Below, piece by piece: positions 51,797 to 61,764 of a stretch of DNA of 64,000 nt. Numbering within the stretch: position 1 is the stretch's first letter; each line of letters opens with the position of its first letter. The notes beneath the pieces were generated by a model, which ran no database searches, was not told where the DNA came from, and saw only the letters and a program-made list of their open reading frames with translations. The DNA lies in assembly GCA_041751095.1 (NCBI GenBank), contig JBGSYC010000036.1:62001-126000 (forward strand). Reading direction: 5' to 3'. The stretch is from JADCRZ01 sp041751095. Its GTDB lineage: Bacteria; Bacteroidota; Bacteroidia; Chitinophagales; Chitinophagaceae. Both the position numbers and the translations under genes were made by a program.

Positions 51797-53341
51797 TTAG
51801 TGTTTAAAATGCCTTAATCCCGTCAACACCATGGCCAGGCCGTTTTCTCTGCAGTACTCAATAGAATCATTATCGCGCAAAGAGCCTCCCGGCTGAATAT
51901 AAGCCGTTATCCCGGCCCTATGGCCCATCTTTACACAATCATCAAACGGAAAAAAAGCATCACTTGCCATCACGGCGCCAGTCAGATCAAGGCCAAACTG
52001 GTTTGCTTTCTCTATTGCCTGGCGCAAAGCATCGATCCGGCTTGTTTGCCCGCAACCCTTTCCTACCAGCTGCCTGTTTTTAACAAGCGCAATAGCATTT
52101 GATTTCAGGTGTTTGCATACGAGGTTTGCAAATTCAAGATCACTTCTTTCATCCGGGGTTGCCTGCCTTGTACCCGCTTCATCCCATTTATTGTAATTGC
52201 CTTTATCCTCCTGTTGGGAAAGTACACCGTTTAGCAATGACCGATATTGCTGTGATGATATGTCCGCAGCATTGCCCGGACGCGTTTGTAATAGTATGCG
52301 GTTCTTTTTTGTTGTAAGGACAGCTAAAGCGTCGGGAGTAAAAGACGGAGCCATCAACACTTCAAAAAAGAGTTCGCGGACAGCTTCGGCAGTGTCTTTG
52401 TCTACTTCGGCGTTGCACGCCAGCACGCCGCCAAACGCACTTTCAGGGTCTCCTGCCAGGGCCGCATCCCAGCACTCTTTAATTGTTGGCCGTGAGGCGA
52501 TTCCGCAAACATTGGTATGTTTGATGATGGCAAAAACGCTGCCGGTAAATTCCTTTAGCAAATGCAATGCAGCGTCAACGTCGACAAGGTTGTTGTAAGA
52601 CAATTCTTTCCCGTTCAATTGATCAAACAACTCATTGATGTCGCCATAAAAAACACCGCGCTGATGTGGATTCTCGCCATAGCGCAGAACCGTTGCATTT
52701 TCAGCAAAGACGTTGAAATGGCTTGTATCATTGAAGTAATTTGAGATGGCAATATCGTACCCGGTGCAAACGTTGAATGCTTTTGTTGCAAATTGCTTTC
52801 TTTGCTCAAGAGTGGTTTCACCGTTTTGGTCAGTCAGCAAATGTAAAAGCTGGCTATAATCTTTTCTTGAGGCAACTACTGCAACCTCTTTATAATTCTT
52901 GGCGGCGGCGCGTATCATCGAAGGCCCTCCCACATCAATTTTTTCAATGATTGATCTTTCCGCTTCCAGGGGGTCTTTTTCATGTGAAGAAGACATTACT
53001 GCTGCGAGTGTTTCTTCAAAGGGGTAGAGATCCACAATGACAAGATCGATAACAGGAATGTTGTACGCTTCCATTTCCCTTACATCTGTTTCATTATCCC
53101 TTCTGCCCAGGATGCCTCCAAAAATGGAGGGATGCAATGTCTTGACCCTGCCTCCTAAGATCGAAGGGTATGTGGTGAGGGTTTCTACAGGTATACATGG
53201 AACACCGATGGATTCAATGAATGTCCGGGTGCCTCCCGTAGAATAGAGTATGATTCCAAGATTATGTAATTCTTTTATAACAGCATCCAGGCCTTCCTTG
53301 TAATAGACGGATATTAATGCTGATGTAATTTTTTTTGTCAT
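51797..53341 (-). CDS. purH: Bifunctional AICAR formyltransferase/IMP cyclohydrolase
   Basis: A 514-residue enzyme for the last two steps of IMP synthesis. The N-terminal IMP cyclohydrolase (MGS fold) has LISVYYKEGLDAVIKELHNL, YSTGGTRTFIE, GRVKTLHPSIFGGIL and VDLYPFEETLA. The C-terminal formyltransferase has RYGENPHQRGVFY, the catalytic Lys/His motif IKHTNVCGIA, LAGDPESAFGG and ASDAFFPFDD. ATG 53341 gives the normal N-terminus MTKKITSALISVYYK; an extra 30 upstream codons overlap the comEC end and are unlikely to be translated. Confidence 0.98.
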   Translation of the reverse strand: MTKKITSALISVYYKEGLDAVIKELHNLGIILYSTGGTRTFIESIGVPCIPVETLTTYPSILGGRVKTLHPSIFGGILGRRDNETDVREMEAYNIPVIDLVIVDLYPFEETLAAVMSSSHEKDPLEAERSIIEKIDVGGPSMIRAAAKNYKEVAVVASRKDYSQLLHLLTDQNGETTLEQRKQFATKAFNVCTGYDIAISNYFNDTSHFNVFAENATVLRYGENPHQRGVFYGDINELFDQLNGKELSYNNLVDVDAALHLLKEFTGSVFAIIKHTNVCGIASRPTIKECWDAALAGDPESAFGGVLACNAEVDKDTAEAVRELFFEVLMAPSFTPDALAVLTTKKNRILLQTRPGNAADISSQQYRSLLNGVLSQQEDKGNYNKWDEAGTRQATPDERSDLEFANLVCKHLKSNAIALVKNRQLVGKGCGQTSRIDALRQAIEKANQFGLDLTGAVMASDAFFPFDDCVKMGHRAGITAYIQPGGSLRDNDSIEYCRENGLAMVLTGLRHFKH

Positions 53342-53427
53342 GCCTGATTTTTTTGCATGCCTTTTTTTAAAATGTTGGCGGCACGGACGATGGTCAGAAG
53401 GCATTCGATTAAAGATGGCAAAGTAAA

Positions 53428-55518
53428 TCAATTCAGGTCTAAAATAAAAGCCCCTTTTTCGGCAACGGAGTAAAAAGGAATACCGGCTTTTTCACATTGC
53501 GCCTTCCAGGCATTTATTTTCTTCGGAGGATTGGAGGAGTCTGCAATCACCAGTTTACAATCCGCCACAGCCAACAGGTCATTGATCTTTATTTGTGGGT
53601 TAGCCGAAAAAATAACAACGTCAGTAGTACACCTAACTGACGTTGAGGCTTTTAAAAGAGGCGTTCCTGTGATAAGCACGCATTTGTTTCCGTAGCAATA
53701 AGCATTAGGTAAATCGGGTACCAGCGGCAATGATCCATCGTGTTCAACCTTGCGTTCCGACCGGAAAGGTTTGCAATAGTTGTTGATCAAAACTTTATTG
53801 GTAAGAAAAGATGGATTCCCGATAGATATATAGCGGCGTCCAAAAATAATATCAATAGCTGTATGATTTGGGACGTTATAGACAATCAGCGTATGTTGCT
53901 GTGAAGCCCTGATCAAAGCTGCGCTTCGCAATGCAGTAAGGCAACAGACGAATACAAGAGAAAAGACGAATGCGGCGGTAGTTTTTTGAAGTAGCCAGAC
54001 AGCAGTTAAAACAATCAAAATATATATCAGAAACAGCTCCCAGCCCGTAAGATGAAGCCCCGCTGTTACCGAGTATGGCATTTTCTCCATGTATTCAATA
54101 AATGCATTCATCGCACGTATACAATGAGATAAGCCATTTCCCAGTACCCTGGCCAATACAGGTATAAAGGATACGGCAAGCAACATTATTTCTCCAACTA
54201 AAACCAGACTGGATAAGGGAACGGCCACGATGTTCGTAATAAGGAAATAATTCGGAAACTGATGAAACAGATAAATACTCACCGGAGTTGTAAGGATCTG
54301 TGCCGCCAGGCAGACAGCGCATGATTTCCATAAAAGGTCAAGCAGCTTGTTCCTGCAATAAACCGCGTGATAAAGCGGGTGCATAAAGATCACAATGCTT
54401 AACACTGCGATATACGATAACTGAAATCCCGCATCCCAAAGCCAGTAAGGATTGAAACAAAGCAGCAGAAACGCCGAGGCGGCTAACGAATTATAGATTG
54501 ACGCGGTTCTTCCGGAGCTTTCTCCTACGGCAATAACACTAAACATTACAGTGGAGCGCAGTACTGACGGCGTTCCGCCCGCAACAATGCTGAACACAAA
54601 TAACGTGCTTATGATGAGTAGCGTTTTCACCCACCGCAGATCTTTCCTTTTCTTAAAGTTCTTCAGCACTTGTGTAAGTAACCAGTAGATCAAGCCAACG
54701 TGTAATCCTGATATGGCAATGATATGCACCGTACCGGTATTGGCATATGACTGAACAAGTGTTTTATCAAGGTCTTCTTTATAACCGATAAGCAGGGCCT
54801 CGGCCAGGCCTGCCTCCTTTTGACCCGGCAGATTCTTGCGCAGGATCTGTAGCACTTTCTCCCTTGCCGAAACGAAAAAATGGGTCAAAGGGTTTTTCTT
54901 TGCCGGGGGAAGTAAAACGTATTCACCGGGTTTTAAAAAAACCTGGTGATACAGGCCGCTAAAGGCACAATAACGCCGGTAATCAAAAGTGCCGGGGTTT
55001 CCTGAATTCATTATTGGCTGAACAGGTTTACGAAAAGCTATGCGTGAATAATAAGAAACACCCTCCGGAGTTTGCGCGTTTGTAAAATACAGGATAATAG
55101 TGCCCTGTACCTTTTTCCAGGAATGGCCTGTACTGATGAAATCAACGGAGGCTGTTGCTTTAAAGGATTTATTTTTTTTGATCAAAGGCTCCTGTACAGT
55201 GGCTATAAAAACAGCATTGCGATCTGCGAAATGGTTAAACCAGTTTTCCTGGTGCCGGATATCTTTGTACCAGGCAAGCAGGCCTCCCGTACCTGCAAGC
55301 ATCATGTGAATTGCCACCCCGGTAACCCAGTAATGCCGGAACCGGAAAAAGGAGGGGAAGCAGGAAAACAGTAACATCAGGGTAGCTCCAGCCCACAGTG
55401 TGGTATTGTAGATTGAAAGCGGCAACCCGATATTCCATTGCACGATTATCCCGGCAATGAAGGGGAATATCAACCTGAGAAAAGGCGCCTCTTTCCACAA
55501 CGGCACGAAAACATGCAT
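53428..55518 (-). CDS. comEC: ComEC/Rec2-family DNA-uptake channel protein
   Basis: A 696-residue membrane protein. The N-terminal membrane segments are followed by a DUF4131 region (about 85-210). The competence domain has the hallmark NTGTVHIIAISGLHVGLIYWLL, then SVLRSTVMFSVIAVG, LLCFNPYWLWDAGFQLSYIAVLSI and further helices to about residue 540. The C-terminal ~150 residues are soluble but lack the full HxHxDH metallo-hydrolase motif seen in longer ComEC proteins. It transports single-stranded DNA across the inner membrane during transformation. It precedes purH on the same strand by 86 bp. Confidence 0.93.
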   Translation of the reverse strand: MHVFVPLWKEAPFLRLIFPFIAGIIVQWNIGLPLSIYNTTLWAGATLMLLFSCFPSFFRFRHYWVTGVAIHMMLAGTGGLLAWYKDIRHQENWFNHFADRNAVFIATVQEPLIKKNKSFKATASVDFISTGHSWKKVQGTIILYFTNAQTPEGVSYYSRIAFRKPVQPIMNSGNPGTFDYRRYCAFSGLYHQVFLKPGEYVLLPPAKKNPLTHFFVSAREKVLQILRKNLPGQKEAGLAEALLIGYKEDLDKTLVQSYANTGTVHIIAISGLHVGLIYWLLTQVLKNFKKRKDLRWVKTLLIISTLFVFSIVAGGTPSVLRSTVMFSVIAVGESSGRTASIYNSLAASAFLLLCFNPYWLWDAGFQLSYIAVLSIVIFMHPLYHAVYCRNKLLDLLWKSCAVCLAAQILTTPVSIYLFHQFPNYFLITNIVAVPLSSLVLVGEIMLLAVSFIPVLARVLGNGLSHCIRAMNAFIEYMEKMPYSVTAGLHLTGWELFLIYILIVLTAVWLLQKTTAAFVFSLVFVCCLTALRSAALIRASQQHTLIVYNVPNHTAIDIIFGRRYISIGNPSFLTNKVLINNYCKPFRSERKVEHDGSLPLVPDLPNAYCYGNKCVLITGTPLLKASTSVRCTTDVVIFSANPQIKINDLLAVADCKLVIADSSNPPKKINAWKAQCEKAGIPFYSVAEKGAFILDLN

Positions 55519-55844
55519 CCGCCAAATTAAGTGGATCCGGCTACATGAAAACAGTAAAATCCCTGCTTTGTAATTACCAATTCCATTGTATTATCCGGCA
55601 TCATAAATTGACTCGTACTGAAAACCTAAGGCATCCCCGGGCAAGCCGTATCAAGAAACGCGGGTGATATCCTTCGGGTGGGGTAATCTTTTTATTTGCC
55701 GTATAGCGAAACGAACGTAAAGCGTTTTAAAAGGCAGCCTGCTAAAATCAGGTAAACTATTCTTTTGGTAATTGCGAAACTTGAATACCAGGTCTCTGTA
55801 TCGGGAAGGAATAGGTCAGCGGGTGTTCCCTGCAGATCAACAAA
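55519..55844. other. 326-bp intergenic region between comEC and dinB
   Basis: Both flanking genes are on the minus strand, so the comEC promoter and the dinB 3' end are expected here. No TAnnTTTG box, strong hairpin or gene was recognised. Confidence 0.4.
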
Positions 55845-56312
55845 CTATTCAAGACTTTTTTTCAGGTACGCCATCTGCCCCAGGTGATAGATATTGTGTT
55901 GTATAAGCCCATTGAGTAAATACCGGAAGTTATAATCCCTGTAATCAACAATATCTTCCAGCAAAGTGTCGTCTGAATTTTTAAGCAACTGGATGATCTT
56001 ATTTATGGCTACTGTAAAGTCGGCAATACCGGAGTTCCAGGTATGGATTTCAGGATTGGTTCTTCTCCAGTCTAAAGCTTCAAAAGTCTGCATATCCATA
56101 TTTTTATCTTTCTCGAGGCGGTGTTGGGTAAATTCGGCCCAGGTGACCATATGATAAAGCAATTCGATCAGCGAATGGGAACCTTCAGTGGGTTTCTGAT
56201 ACACGGTAGACGCGTCAATCTCGTTAAACAGTGTCATACATGATTTACCGTACCAGGGTTCTCCGGAAAGTATTTCCTGCATGCTGTCAGCAATTGATGT
56301 GATCTCTTTCAT
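55845..56312 (-). CDS. DinB-family protein
   Basis: A 155-residue four-helix-bundle protein of the DinB/YfiT superfamily, putative metal-dependent thiol transferases. Metal-binding His residues are probably in ELLYHMVTWAEF (first) and LIQHNIYHLGQMAYLK (H-x3-H near the end), the usual DinB arrangement. The N-terminal helix contains PWYGKSCMTLFNEI. It lies just downstream of carB (51 bp) on the same strand, so it may be read from that transcript. The biochemical role is unknown. Confidence 0.9.
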   Translation of the reverse strand: MKEITSIADSMQEILSGEPWYGKSCMTLFNEIDASTVYQKPTEGSHSLIELLYHMVTWAEFTQHRLEKDKNMDMQTFEALDWRRTNPEIHTWNSGIADFTVAINKIIQLLKNSDDTLLEDIVDYRDYNFRYLLNGLIQHNIYHLGQMAYLKKSLE

Positions 56313-56363
56313 ACGTGGTGAATTTAAACACGATCAGGGAAGTGCATTAGCGTATTGAATTTC

Positions 56364-59213
56364 CTACTTGCTCAGATACATACTTCTGTCTTTATACAGC
56401 TGGCGGAAGTATGGATCTCTGAGGTCTTTGATAAAACGAATGGCTTCGCCTGTTGACTTCATTTCCGGTCCCAGCTCCTTGTTTACACCCGGGAATTTGT
56501 CGAATGAAAATACCGGCTCTTTAATGGCAAAACCTTTCAGTTTTTTTTCAAAGGTGAAATCCTTAAGCGTATGTGTTCCCATCATGATCTTGGTTGCCAC
56601 ATTCAGGTAAGGGATCTCGTAGGCTTTAGCAATAAAAGGTGTGGTGCGTGAAGCCCTCGGGTTTGCCTCAATAACGAACACTTTTCCGTCTTTAATGGCA
56701 AACTGGATATTGATAAGCCCTTTTATCTGAAGGGCACGGGCAATCTTTTCTGCGTAATGTTCCATTGTAGTTACAACCAGCGGTGTAAGGTTGAATGCCG
56801 GCAATACTGCATTGCTATCACCGCTATGGATACCTGCCGGCTCTATATGCTCCATCACGCCCATTACGTGAAAGTCTTCGCCATCGAAAATAGCGTCTAT
56901 CTCAGCTTCCTGGCAGCGGTCTAAAAAATGGTCAACAAGTATTTTGTTGCCGGGGATATGTTTAAGAAGGCTTACGACAGCATTCTCTACCTCATCATCA
57001 TTGATAACTATTCTCATTCTTTGCCCGCCTAATACATAACTTGGCCGGACAAGAACCGGGTAGCCTACTTTATTTGCCACAATGATTGCCTGGTCAACGT
57101 CGTATGCTGTGCCATAATCAGGGTAAGGAATGTCGAGCTCTTTAAGCATGTCACTGAAACGCCCCCGGTCTTCGGCAATGTCCATGCTGTCATAAGATGT
57201 ACCAATGATCTTTATGCCTTTCTTGTGTAATCGTTCGGCAAGTTTAAGAGCGGTTTGCCCTCCAAGCTGAACAATTACGCCCTCCGGCTTTTCATGCTCT
57301 ACTATTTCCCAGAGATTTTCCCAATAAACGGGTTCAAAATATAATTTATCAGCTACGTCAAAGTCGGTTGACACTGTTTCCGGATTGCAGTTGACCATAA
57401 TAGATTCAAAACCGCATTCTCTTATGGCAAGCAATCCGTGAACGCAACAGTAATCAAATTCTATACCCTGTCCGATCCTGTTAGGCCCCGAGCCCAGCAC
57501 GATTATCTTTTTTTTATCCGACACCTTGCTTTCATTTGATGCCTGAGCGTAATTTGCAGAATCTGAAGAAGACTCGAATGTGGAATAAAAATAGGGAGTT
57601 TTTGCTTCAAACTCTGCTGAACAGGTGTCAACCATTTTAAACACCCTGGTAATTCCTGCCTGCTTTCTTTTTTCGTACATCTCATCCTCGGTACCATCAT
57701 TCATAATACGGCAAAGCTGTTCGTCACTGAATCCGGCGCGTTTTGCATCTCTCAGCAACCCGTCTGGCAATGTTTCAAATTTATACTTTGAGATCTCCTT
57801 TTCCATATTACATATCCCCTGAATCTCATACAAAAACCACCGGTCAATTCCGTTGGTAGCCTTCGATATTGAATTCACAGACACGCCCGCCATTAAAGCA
57901 TCTTTAATCCGGAACACCCGATCCCATTTAGGAACCTTAATGTACTCAAGCAATTCCTGCGCATGCATCAGGCTCTTGCCATAGTACCCGAGGCCGACGG
58001 CATTGTTTTCCAGGCTTTGACATGCCTTTTGGATGGCTTCCATAAAGCTTCTCCCGATTGACATCACTTCTCCAACACTTTTCATTTGTAAACCCAGCGT
58101 GTCATTAGCGCCTTTGAACTTGTCAAAATTCCAACGCGGCATCTTTACAATGACATAATCCAGCGCCGGTTCAAAATATGCCGATGTGTTTTGGGTGATC
58201 TGGTTTTTTAATTCATCAAGAGTATAACCAATGGCCAGCTTTGCAGCAACCTTTGCAATGGGGTAGCCCGTTGCCTTAGATGCCAATGCTGATGAACGGC
58301 TAACGCGCGGATTGATTTCAATGGCGATGATTTCTTCCGTGTCGGGGTTAAGAGCGAATTGCACATTACATCCACCAGCGAAGTTCCCGAGGTCACGCAT
58401 CATCCGGATAGCTGTATTGCGCATGAGCTGGTATGCCGTATCACTCAGGGTCATTGCCGGGGCTACGGTAATAGAATCTCCCGTATGAACACCCATGGGA
58501 TCAAAATTTTCCACGGTACAAATGATAACCACGTTATCATTTGCATCCCTCAGCAACTCCAGCTCAAATTCTTTCCAGCCAAGCACCGCCTTCTCAACGA
58601 GCACTTCGTGAATAGGCGACGCTTTTAAGCCCCTGTTCAGTGCCTCGTCCAGTTCGTCTCTCGAATGCACAAAACCTCCACCTGTTCCGCCGAGCGTAAA
58701 AGACGGGCGGATGACCAGCGGAAAACCTATGATCTGTGCAAACTCTTTTCCTTCAAGAAAGGAATTGGCGGTTTTGGCGGTAGCAACCGGAATATTCAGT
58801 GCTATCATCCACTGACGGAACTTTTCCCTGTCTTCAGCTTTGTCAATGGCCTTAATGTCAACCCCGATCAGCCTGACACCATATTTTTCCCACACGCCCA
58901 GGTCTTCAGCCTCCTTGGCAAGATTCAAAGCTGTCTGGCCACCCATTGTGGGTAACACCGCATCAATCTTGTTTTCTTCCAGGATTTGCTCAATGCTCTC
59001 CACCGTTAGCGGTAAAAGATATACTTTGTCCGCCATCATGGGGTCGGTCATTATGGTAGCCGGGTTGCTGTTGATCAGGATCACTTTAACTCCTTCTTCG
59101 CTGAGGCTTCTGGCTGCCTGGGTGCCTGCATAATCAAATTCGCAGGCCTGCCCGATGATGATTGGGCCGGAGCCAATTATGAGCACTGATGTGAGAGAAT
59201 TATCTTTTGGCAT
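56364..59213 (-). CDS. carB: Carbamoyl-phosphate synthase, large subunit
   Basis: A 949-residue enzyme making carbamoyl phosphate for arginine and pyrimidine synthesis, with ammonia from CarA. Two homologous halves each carry an ATP-grasp domain. The first has VLIIGSGPIIIGQACEFDYAG, PLVIRPSFTLGGTGGGF and IEINPRVSRSSALASKATGY. The second has VLGSGPNRIGQGIEFDYC, PVLVRPSYVLGGQRM and IEANPRASRTTPFIAKA. It ends soon after EPVFSFDKFPGV and GPEMKSTGEAI, so the C-terminal regulatory MGS-like domain of the ~1070-residue E. coli form is absent. carA is not in the window. Confidence 0.97.
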   Translation of the reverse strand: MPKDNSLTSVLIIGSGPIIIGQACEFDYAGTQAARSLSEEGVKVILINSNPATIMTDPMMADKVYLLPLTVESIEQILEENKIDAVLPTMGGQTALNLAKEAEDLGVWEKYGVRLIGVDIKAIDKAEDREKFRQWMIALNIPVATAKTANSFLEGKEFAQIIGFPLVIRPSFTLGGTGGGFVHSRDELDEALNRGLKASPIHEVLVEKAVLGWKEFELELLRDANDNVVIICTVENFDPMGVHTGDSITVAPAMTLSDTAYQLMRNTAIRMMRDLGNFAGGCNVQFALNPDTEEIIAIEINPRVSRSSALASKATGYPIAKVAAKLAIGYTLDELKNQITQNTSAYFEPALDYVIVKMPRWNFDKFKGANDTLGLQMKSVGEVMSIGRSFMEAIQKACQSLENNAVGLGYYGKSLMHAQELLEYIKVPKWDRVFRIKDALMAGVSVNSISKATNGIDRWFLYEIQGICNMEKEISKYKFETLPDGLLRDAKRAGFSDEQLCRIMNDGTEDEMYEKRKQAGITRVFKMVDTCSAEFEAKTPYFYSTFESSSDSANYAQASNESKVSDKKKIIVLGSGPNRIGQGIEFDYCCVHGLLAIRECGFESIMVNCNPETVSTDFDVADKLYFEPVYWENLWEIVEHEKPEGVIVQLGGQTALKLAERLHKKGIKIIGTSYDSMDIAEDRGRFSDMLKELDIPYPDYGTAYDVDQAIIVANKVGYPVLVRPSYVLGGQRMRIVINDDEVENAVVSLLKHIPGNKILVDHFLDRCQEAEIDAIFDGEDFHVMGVMEHIEPAGIHSGDSNAVLPAFNLTPLVVTTMEHYAEKIARALQIKGLINIQFAIKDGKVFVIEANPRASRTTPFIAKAYEIPYLNVATKIMMGTHTLKDFTFEKKLKGFAIKEPVFSFDKFPGVNKELGPEMKSTGEAIRFIKDLRDPYFRQLYKDRSMYLSK

Positions 59214-59230
59214 TCTTAAAACAAATTGCG

Positions 59231-59238
59231 CAAAAGTA
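59231..59238 (-). promoter_or_regulatory. -7 box for carB
   Basis: The minus strand reads TACTTTTG, an exact TAnnTTTG match 17 bp before the carB ATG. No TTG lies at the usual -33 spacing. The leader would be about 10 nt. Confidence 0.5.
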
Positions 59239-59335
59239 AGGGAGGGAAGTTAATATTGATGATAAAATATCAGGCAATGAATTAAATGCAGGTTGATAAA
59301 CGGGGTAGGAGTTAACAGATGGAAGGATATCCGGC

Positions 59336-59366
59336 AAAAAAAAACCTCAACCAAAAGGTTAAGGTT
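59336..59366 (-). terminator. Intrinsic terminator of the small membrane-protein gene
   Basis: AACCTTAACC (minus, 59366-59357) pairs with GGTTGAGGTT (59352-59343) around a TTTT loop, with one G-T pair, and is followed by a run of eight or more T. It lies 22 bp past the stop at 59389. Confidence 0.88.
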
Positions 59367-59388
59367 TATTATATTCAGAGGTAAGACA

Positions 59389-59601
59389 TTATCTGTGATA
59401 AGACGCCATTTCAATTTCATCCAATATAACACCGCCTTTTCGTGCGATGGATTTTTGCTTGGCAGCCTGCCTGCGGTTGTCGTACTTATCTTTAATTTTA
59501 AATACCCATTTCTGCCTGGCTTCTGAACCCTTGAAAAGGCCGATCAGGGTTCCCGCCAGTACGATAAAAAAAATTCCTGAATTTCGTGTTAAAAGTTTCA
59601 T
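59389..59601 (-). CDS. Small YtxH-like membrane protein
   Basis: A 70-residue protein with one N-terminal membrane helix (SGIFFIVLAGTLIGLFKG) and a basic, helical C-terminal part (QKWVFKIKDKYDNRRQAAKQ, ending ILDEIEMASYHR). The layout of a short hydrophobic anchor plus charged helix resembles YtxH-type stress proteins, but similarity is structural only. It is flanked by its own strong terminator, so it is probably a single-gene transcript. Confidence 0.65.
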   Translation of the reverse strand: MKLLTRNSGIFFIVLAGTLIGLFKGSEARQKWVFKIKDKYDNRRQAAKQKSIARKGGVILDEIEMASYHR

Positions 59602-59831
59602 GTATCCTTCAATTTAGATTCTGCTTTAATATAAGTTAAGACGGTATTTCATCGCCAAAAGCTGTACCACTTTTAAATATTTTTATACCATAAAGAGGGT
59701 ATATAATGGTTCGCACGGCCTGTCAATGTTTTAGAGATATTAATTTTTAGTTAAGGATTATTGTTTGATACCAAAACATTCGCATGGAACCGTCATTCAG
59801 TCATTGTGCACTATTTTTACATATTATCTAC

Positions 59832-61562
59832 ATGAACAAATCCAAATTGACTTATAGCATTACCGCTTCTTGCATTTGCCTTTTGCTTTCTTTTGTTTCC
59901 CCCTGCCAGGTGATACCTTCCAAAAATTATCCGCAGGGTTACTTTCGCAATCCCCTCAACATACCGATGAGCCTTAGCGGCAACTTTGGAGAGCTGCGTC
60001 CCAATCACTACCATATGGGAATTGATATTAAAACATTAAAAAAAGAGAACCTTCCCGTGTATGCCGCTGCCGATGGATATATTGCCCGGATTAAGATTGA
60101 GCCTGCTGGTTTCGGAAGGGCTATATATATAAACCATCCCAACGGTTTTACCACTTTATATGCCCACCTGAATGATTTTACACCGGCCCTTGAAGCATAT
60201 GTCAGGCAATACCAATACAAGCACCAGTTATGGAATGTGTTTCCTGATGTGCCGCCAGGATTATTCCCGGTTCATAAAGGCGATCTTATTGCTTATAGTG
60301 GAAATACCGGAGGCTCTCAGGCCCCGCACCTTCATTTTGAAATTCGAAGAACGGCAGATGACGTTAATCTTAACCCTATGTTGTTCAGTTTTCCGCTGGA
60401 AGATAAAATCAACCCTGCGGTTTTAAGGGTCGCGATTTTTGACCGCAACAAAAGCACCTATGAACAAACGCCTAAGATTGTGCCGGTAAGAAGATCAGCC
60501 GACGGCTTTGTTACGTCTCCGGATGTCATTACTACCCCGGGAAGCAAGGTAAGTTTCGCTATCTCTGCTTACGATACCCATTCAGGTTCTACCAATCCAA
60601 ATGGAATTTATGAAGCCTGGCTTTATCACAACGGGCAAATGATTGCAGGATTTCAGATGGATAACATAAGCTACAACCATACGAGGTTTTTAAATGCCCA
60701 TATTGATTATAAAACCCGGGCTTCAGGAGGGTCATTTCTACAGCACATGTCTGAGCTGCCTGGTTATATTCAATCAATTTATACAAAGATAAATGGCGAC
60801 GGTGTATTGGATATCAGTGACGGGGCGGTGCACGTTATCCGGCTGGAAGTAAGAGATGCATCCGGAAATGCATCAGAACTTCGCTTTTCCATTCAGCAGA
60901 AGCCCGTGCCACAACAATTAACTTCACCCCTTCCCGGTAAAATGTTTTATCCGCTTATGCTTGACATCTTCGAGGACAAAGAATGTGAATTTTACATGGG
61001 TGAAAATTGTTTGTACGATTCGGTGCGGATCAGGTACACACGCAGCATATCATCAAACCCGCAGGTACTGTCTGCGATACATACCATCGGGCCAGCGTAC
61101 ATCCCGTTACAGGATTCGCTGTTGGTAAGGATAAAACCTTTACAACAGGTACCGGAAGACAAAAAAAGTTTGGTTGTAATGCAGAGGTTTAGCGGGGTAA
61201 AAAAAGAGGTACATAAAGTTCAGTGGCAGAACGGATGGGCTTCATCCCCTTTTCGGGACCTGGGGAATTTTCAACTGGTGGTTGACTCACTACCGCCGGT
61301 CATAGTTCCTCTGGGTATCTTTAATGGCGCAAATTTGTCCGCTGCATCACGAATTGCTTTTACGGTGCGGGACAATTTAGACAAATTTAAAAACTTCAGG
61401 GCTGAGCTGGATGGGAAGTGGCTGAGGTTTTCAAATGATAAAGGAAAAATTTTCATCTACCGTTTCGACGAAATGTGCCCACGCGGTGAACACGTACTTA
61501 AAGTGAGTGTTGAAGATGAAGCCGGGAATGTGGCCATCCGGGAATTTCGTTTTACGCGGTAG
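59832..61562 (+). CDS. M23-family metallopeptidase (peptidoglycan endopeptidase-like)
   Basis: A 576-residue exported protein. After a signal peptide (hydrophobic ITASCICLLLSFVSPCQ) comes the LytM/M23 domain with zinc motif HYHMGID, conserved VYAAADGYIARIKIEPAGFGRAIYINHPNG, TLYAHLND, GNTGGSQAPHLHFEIR and NPMLF. The catalytic H-x3-D and H-x-H are complete. The C-terminal ~400 residues are repeated beta-sandwich-like segments rich in Y and F and are probably for substrate or surface binding. ATG 59832 is used; an earlier ATG at 59784 would give a poor leader. A heptamer array follows 38 bp after the stop. Confidence 0.93.
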   Translation: MNKSKLTYSITASCICLLLSFVSPCQVIPSKNYPQGYFRNPLNIPMSLSGNFGELRPNHYHMGIDIKTLKKENLPVYAAADGYIARIKIEPAGFGRAIYINHPNGFTTLYAHLNDFTPALEAYVRQYQYKHQLWNVFPDVPPGLFPVHKGDLIAYSGNTGGSQAPHLHFEIRRTADDVNLNPMLFSFPLEDKINPAVLRVAIFDRNKSTYEQTPKIVPVRRSADGFVTSPDVITTPGSKVSFAISAYDTHSGSTNPNGIYEAWLYHNGQMIAGFQMDNISYNHTRFLNAHIDYKTRASGGSFLQHMSELPGYIQSIYTKINGDGVLDISDGAVHVIRLEVRDASGNASELRFSIQQKPVPQQLTSPLPGKMFYPLMLDIFEDKECEFYMGENCLYDSVRIRYTRSISSNPQVLSAIHTIGPAYIPLQDSLLVRIKPLQQVPEDKKSLVVMQRFSGVKKEVHKVQWQNGWASSPFRDLGNFQLVVDSLPPVIVPLGIFNGANLSAASRIAFTVRDNLDKFKNFRAELDGKWLRFSNDKGKIFIYRFDEMCPRGEHVLKVSVEDEAGNVAIREFRFTR

Positions 61563-61600
61563 TTATTTATTTCAGGAAGACAAACCAGGTAAAAAGCGGT

Positions 61601-61663
61601 CAGCTATCGGCTATCAGCTATCAGCTATCAGCTATCAGCTATCAGCTATCAGCTATCAGCTAT
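61601..61663. repeat. Heptanucleotide tandem repeat (CAGCTAT)9
   Basis: Nine consecutive 7-bp units, eight exactly CAGCTAT and one CGGCTAT (second unit), with no breaks. The array starts 39 bp after the stop of the M23 peptidase gene. It is the longest perfect array in the window and a candidate for copy-number variation. Confidence 0.97.
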
Positions 61664-61764
61664 CAGTAATCGCCATTACAAGTTATGGTAAAAGTTTTCT
61701 ATAATTCGTATTTCTTCCGTATTTCTTAACGCTATCTCCTATTTCGTACTTCGCATTTCATATT

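Noticed and set aside
61601..61663. CAGCTAT array considered as a CRISPR repeat array
   Set aside because: The units are 7 bp and contiguous with no spacers, and no cas genes are present.
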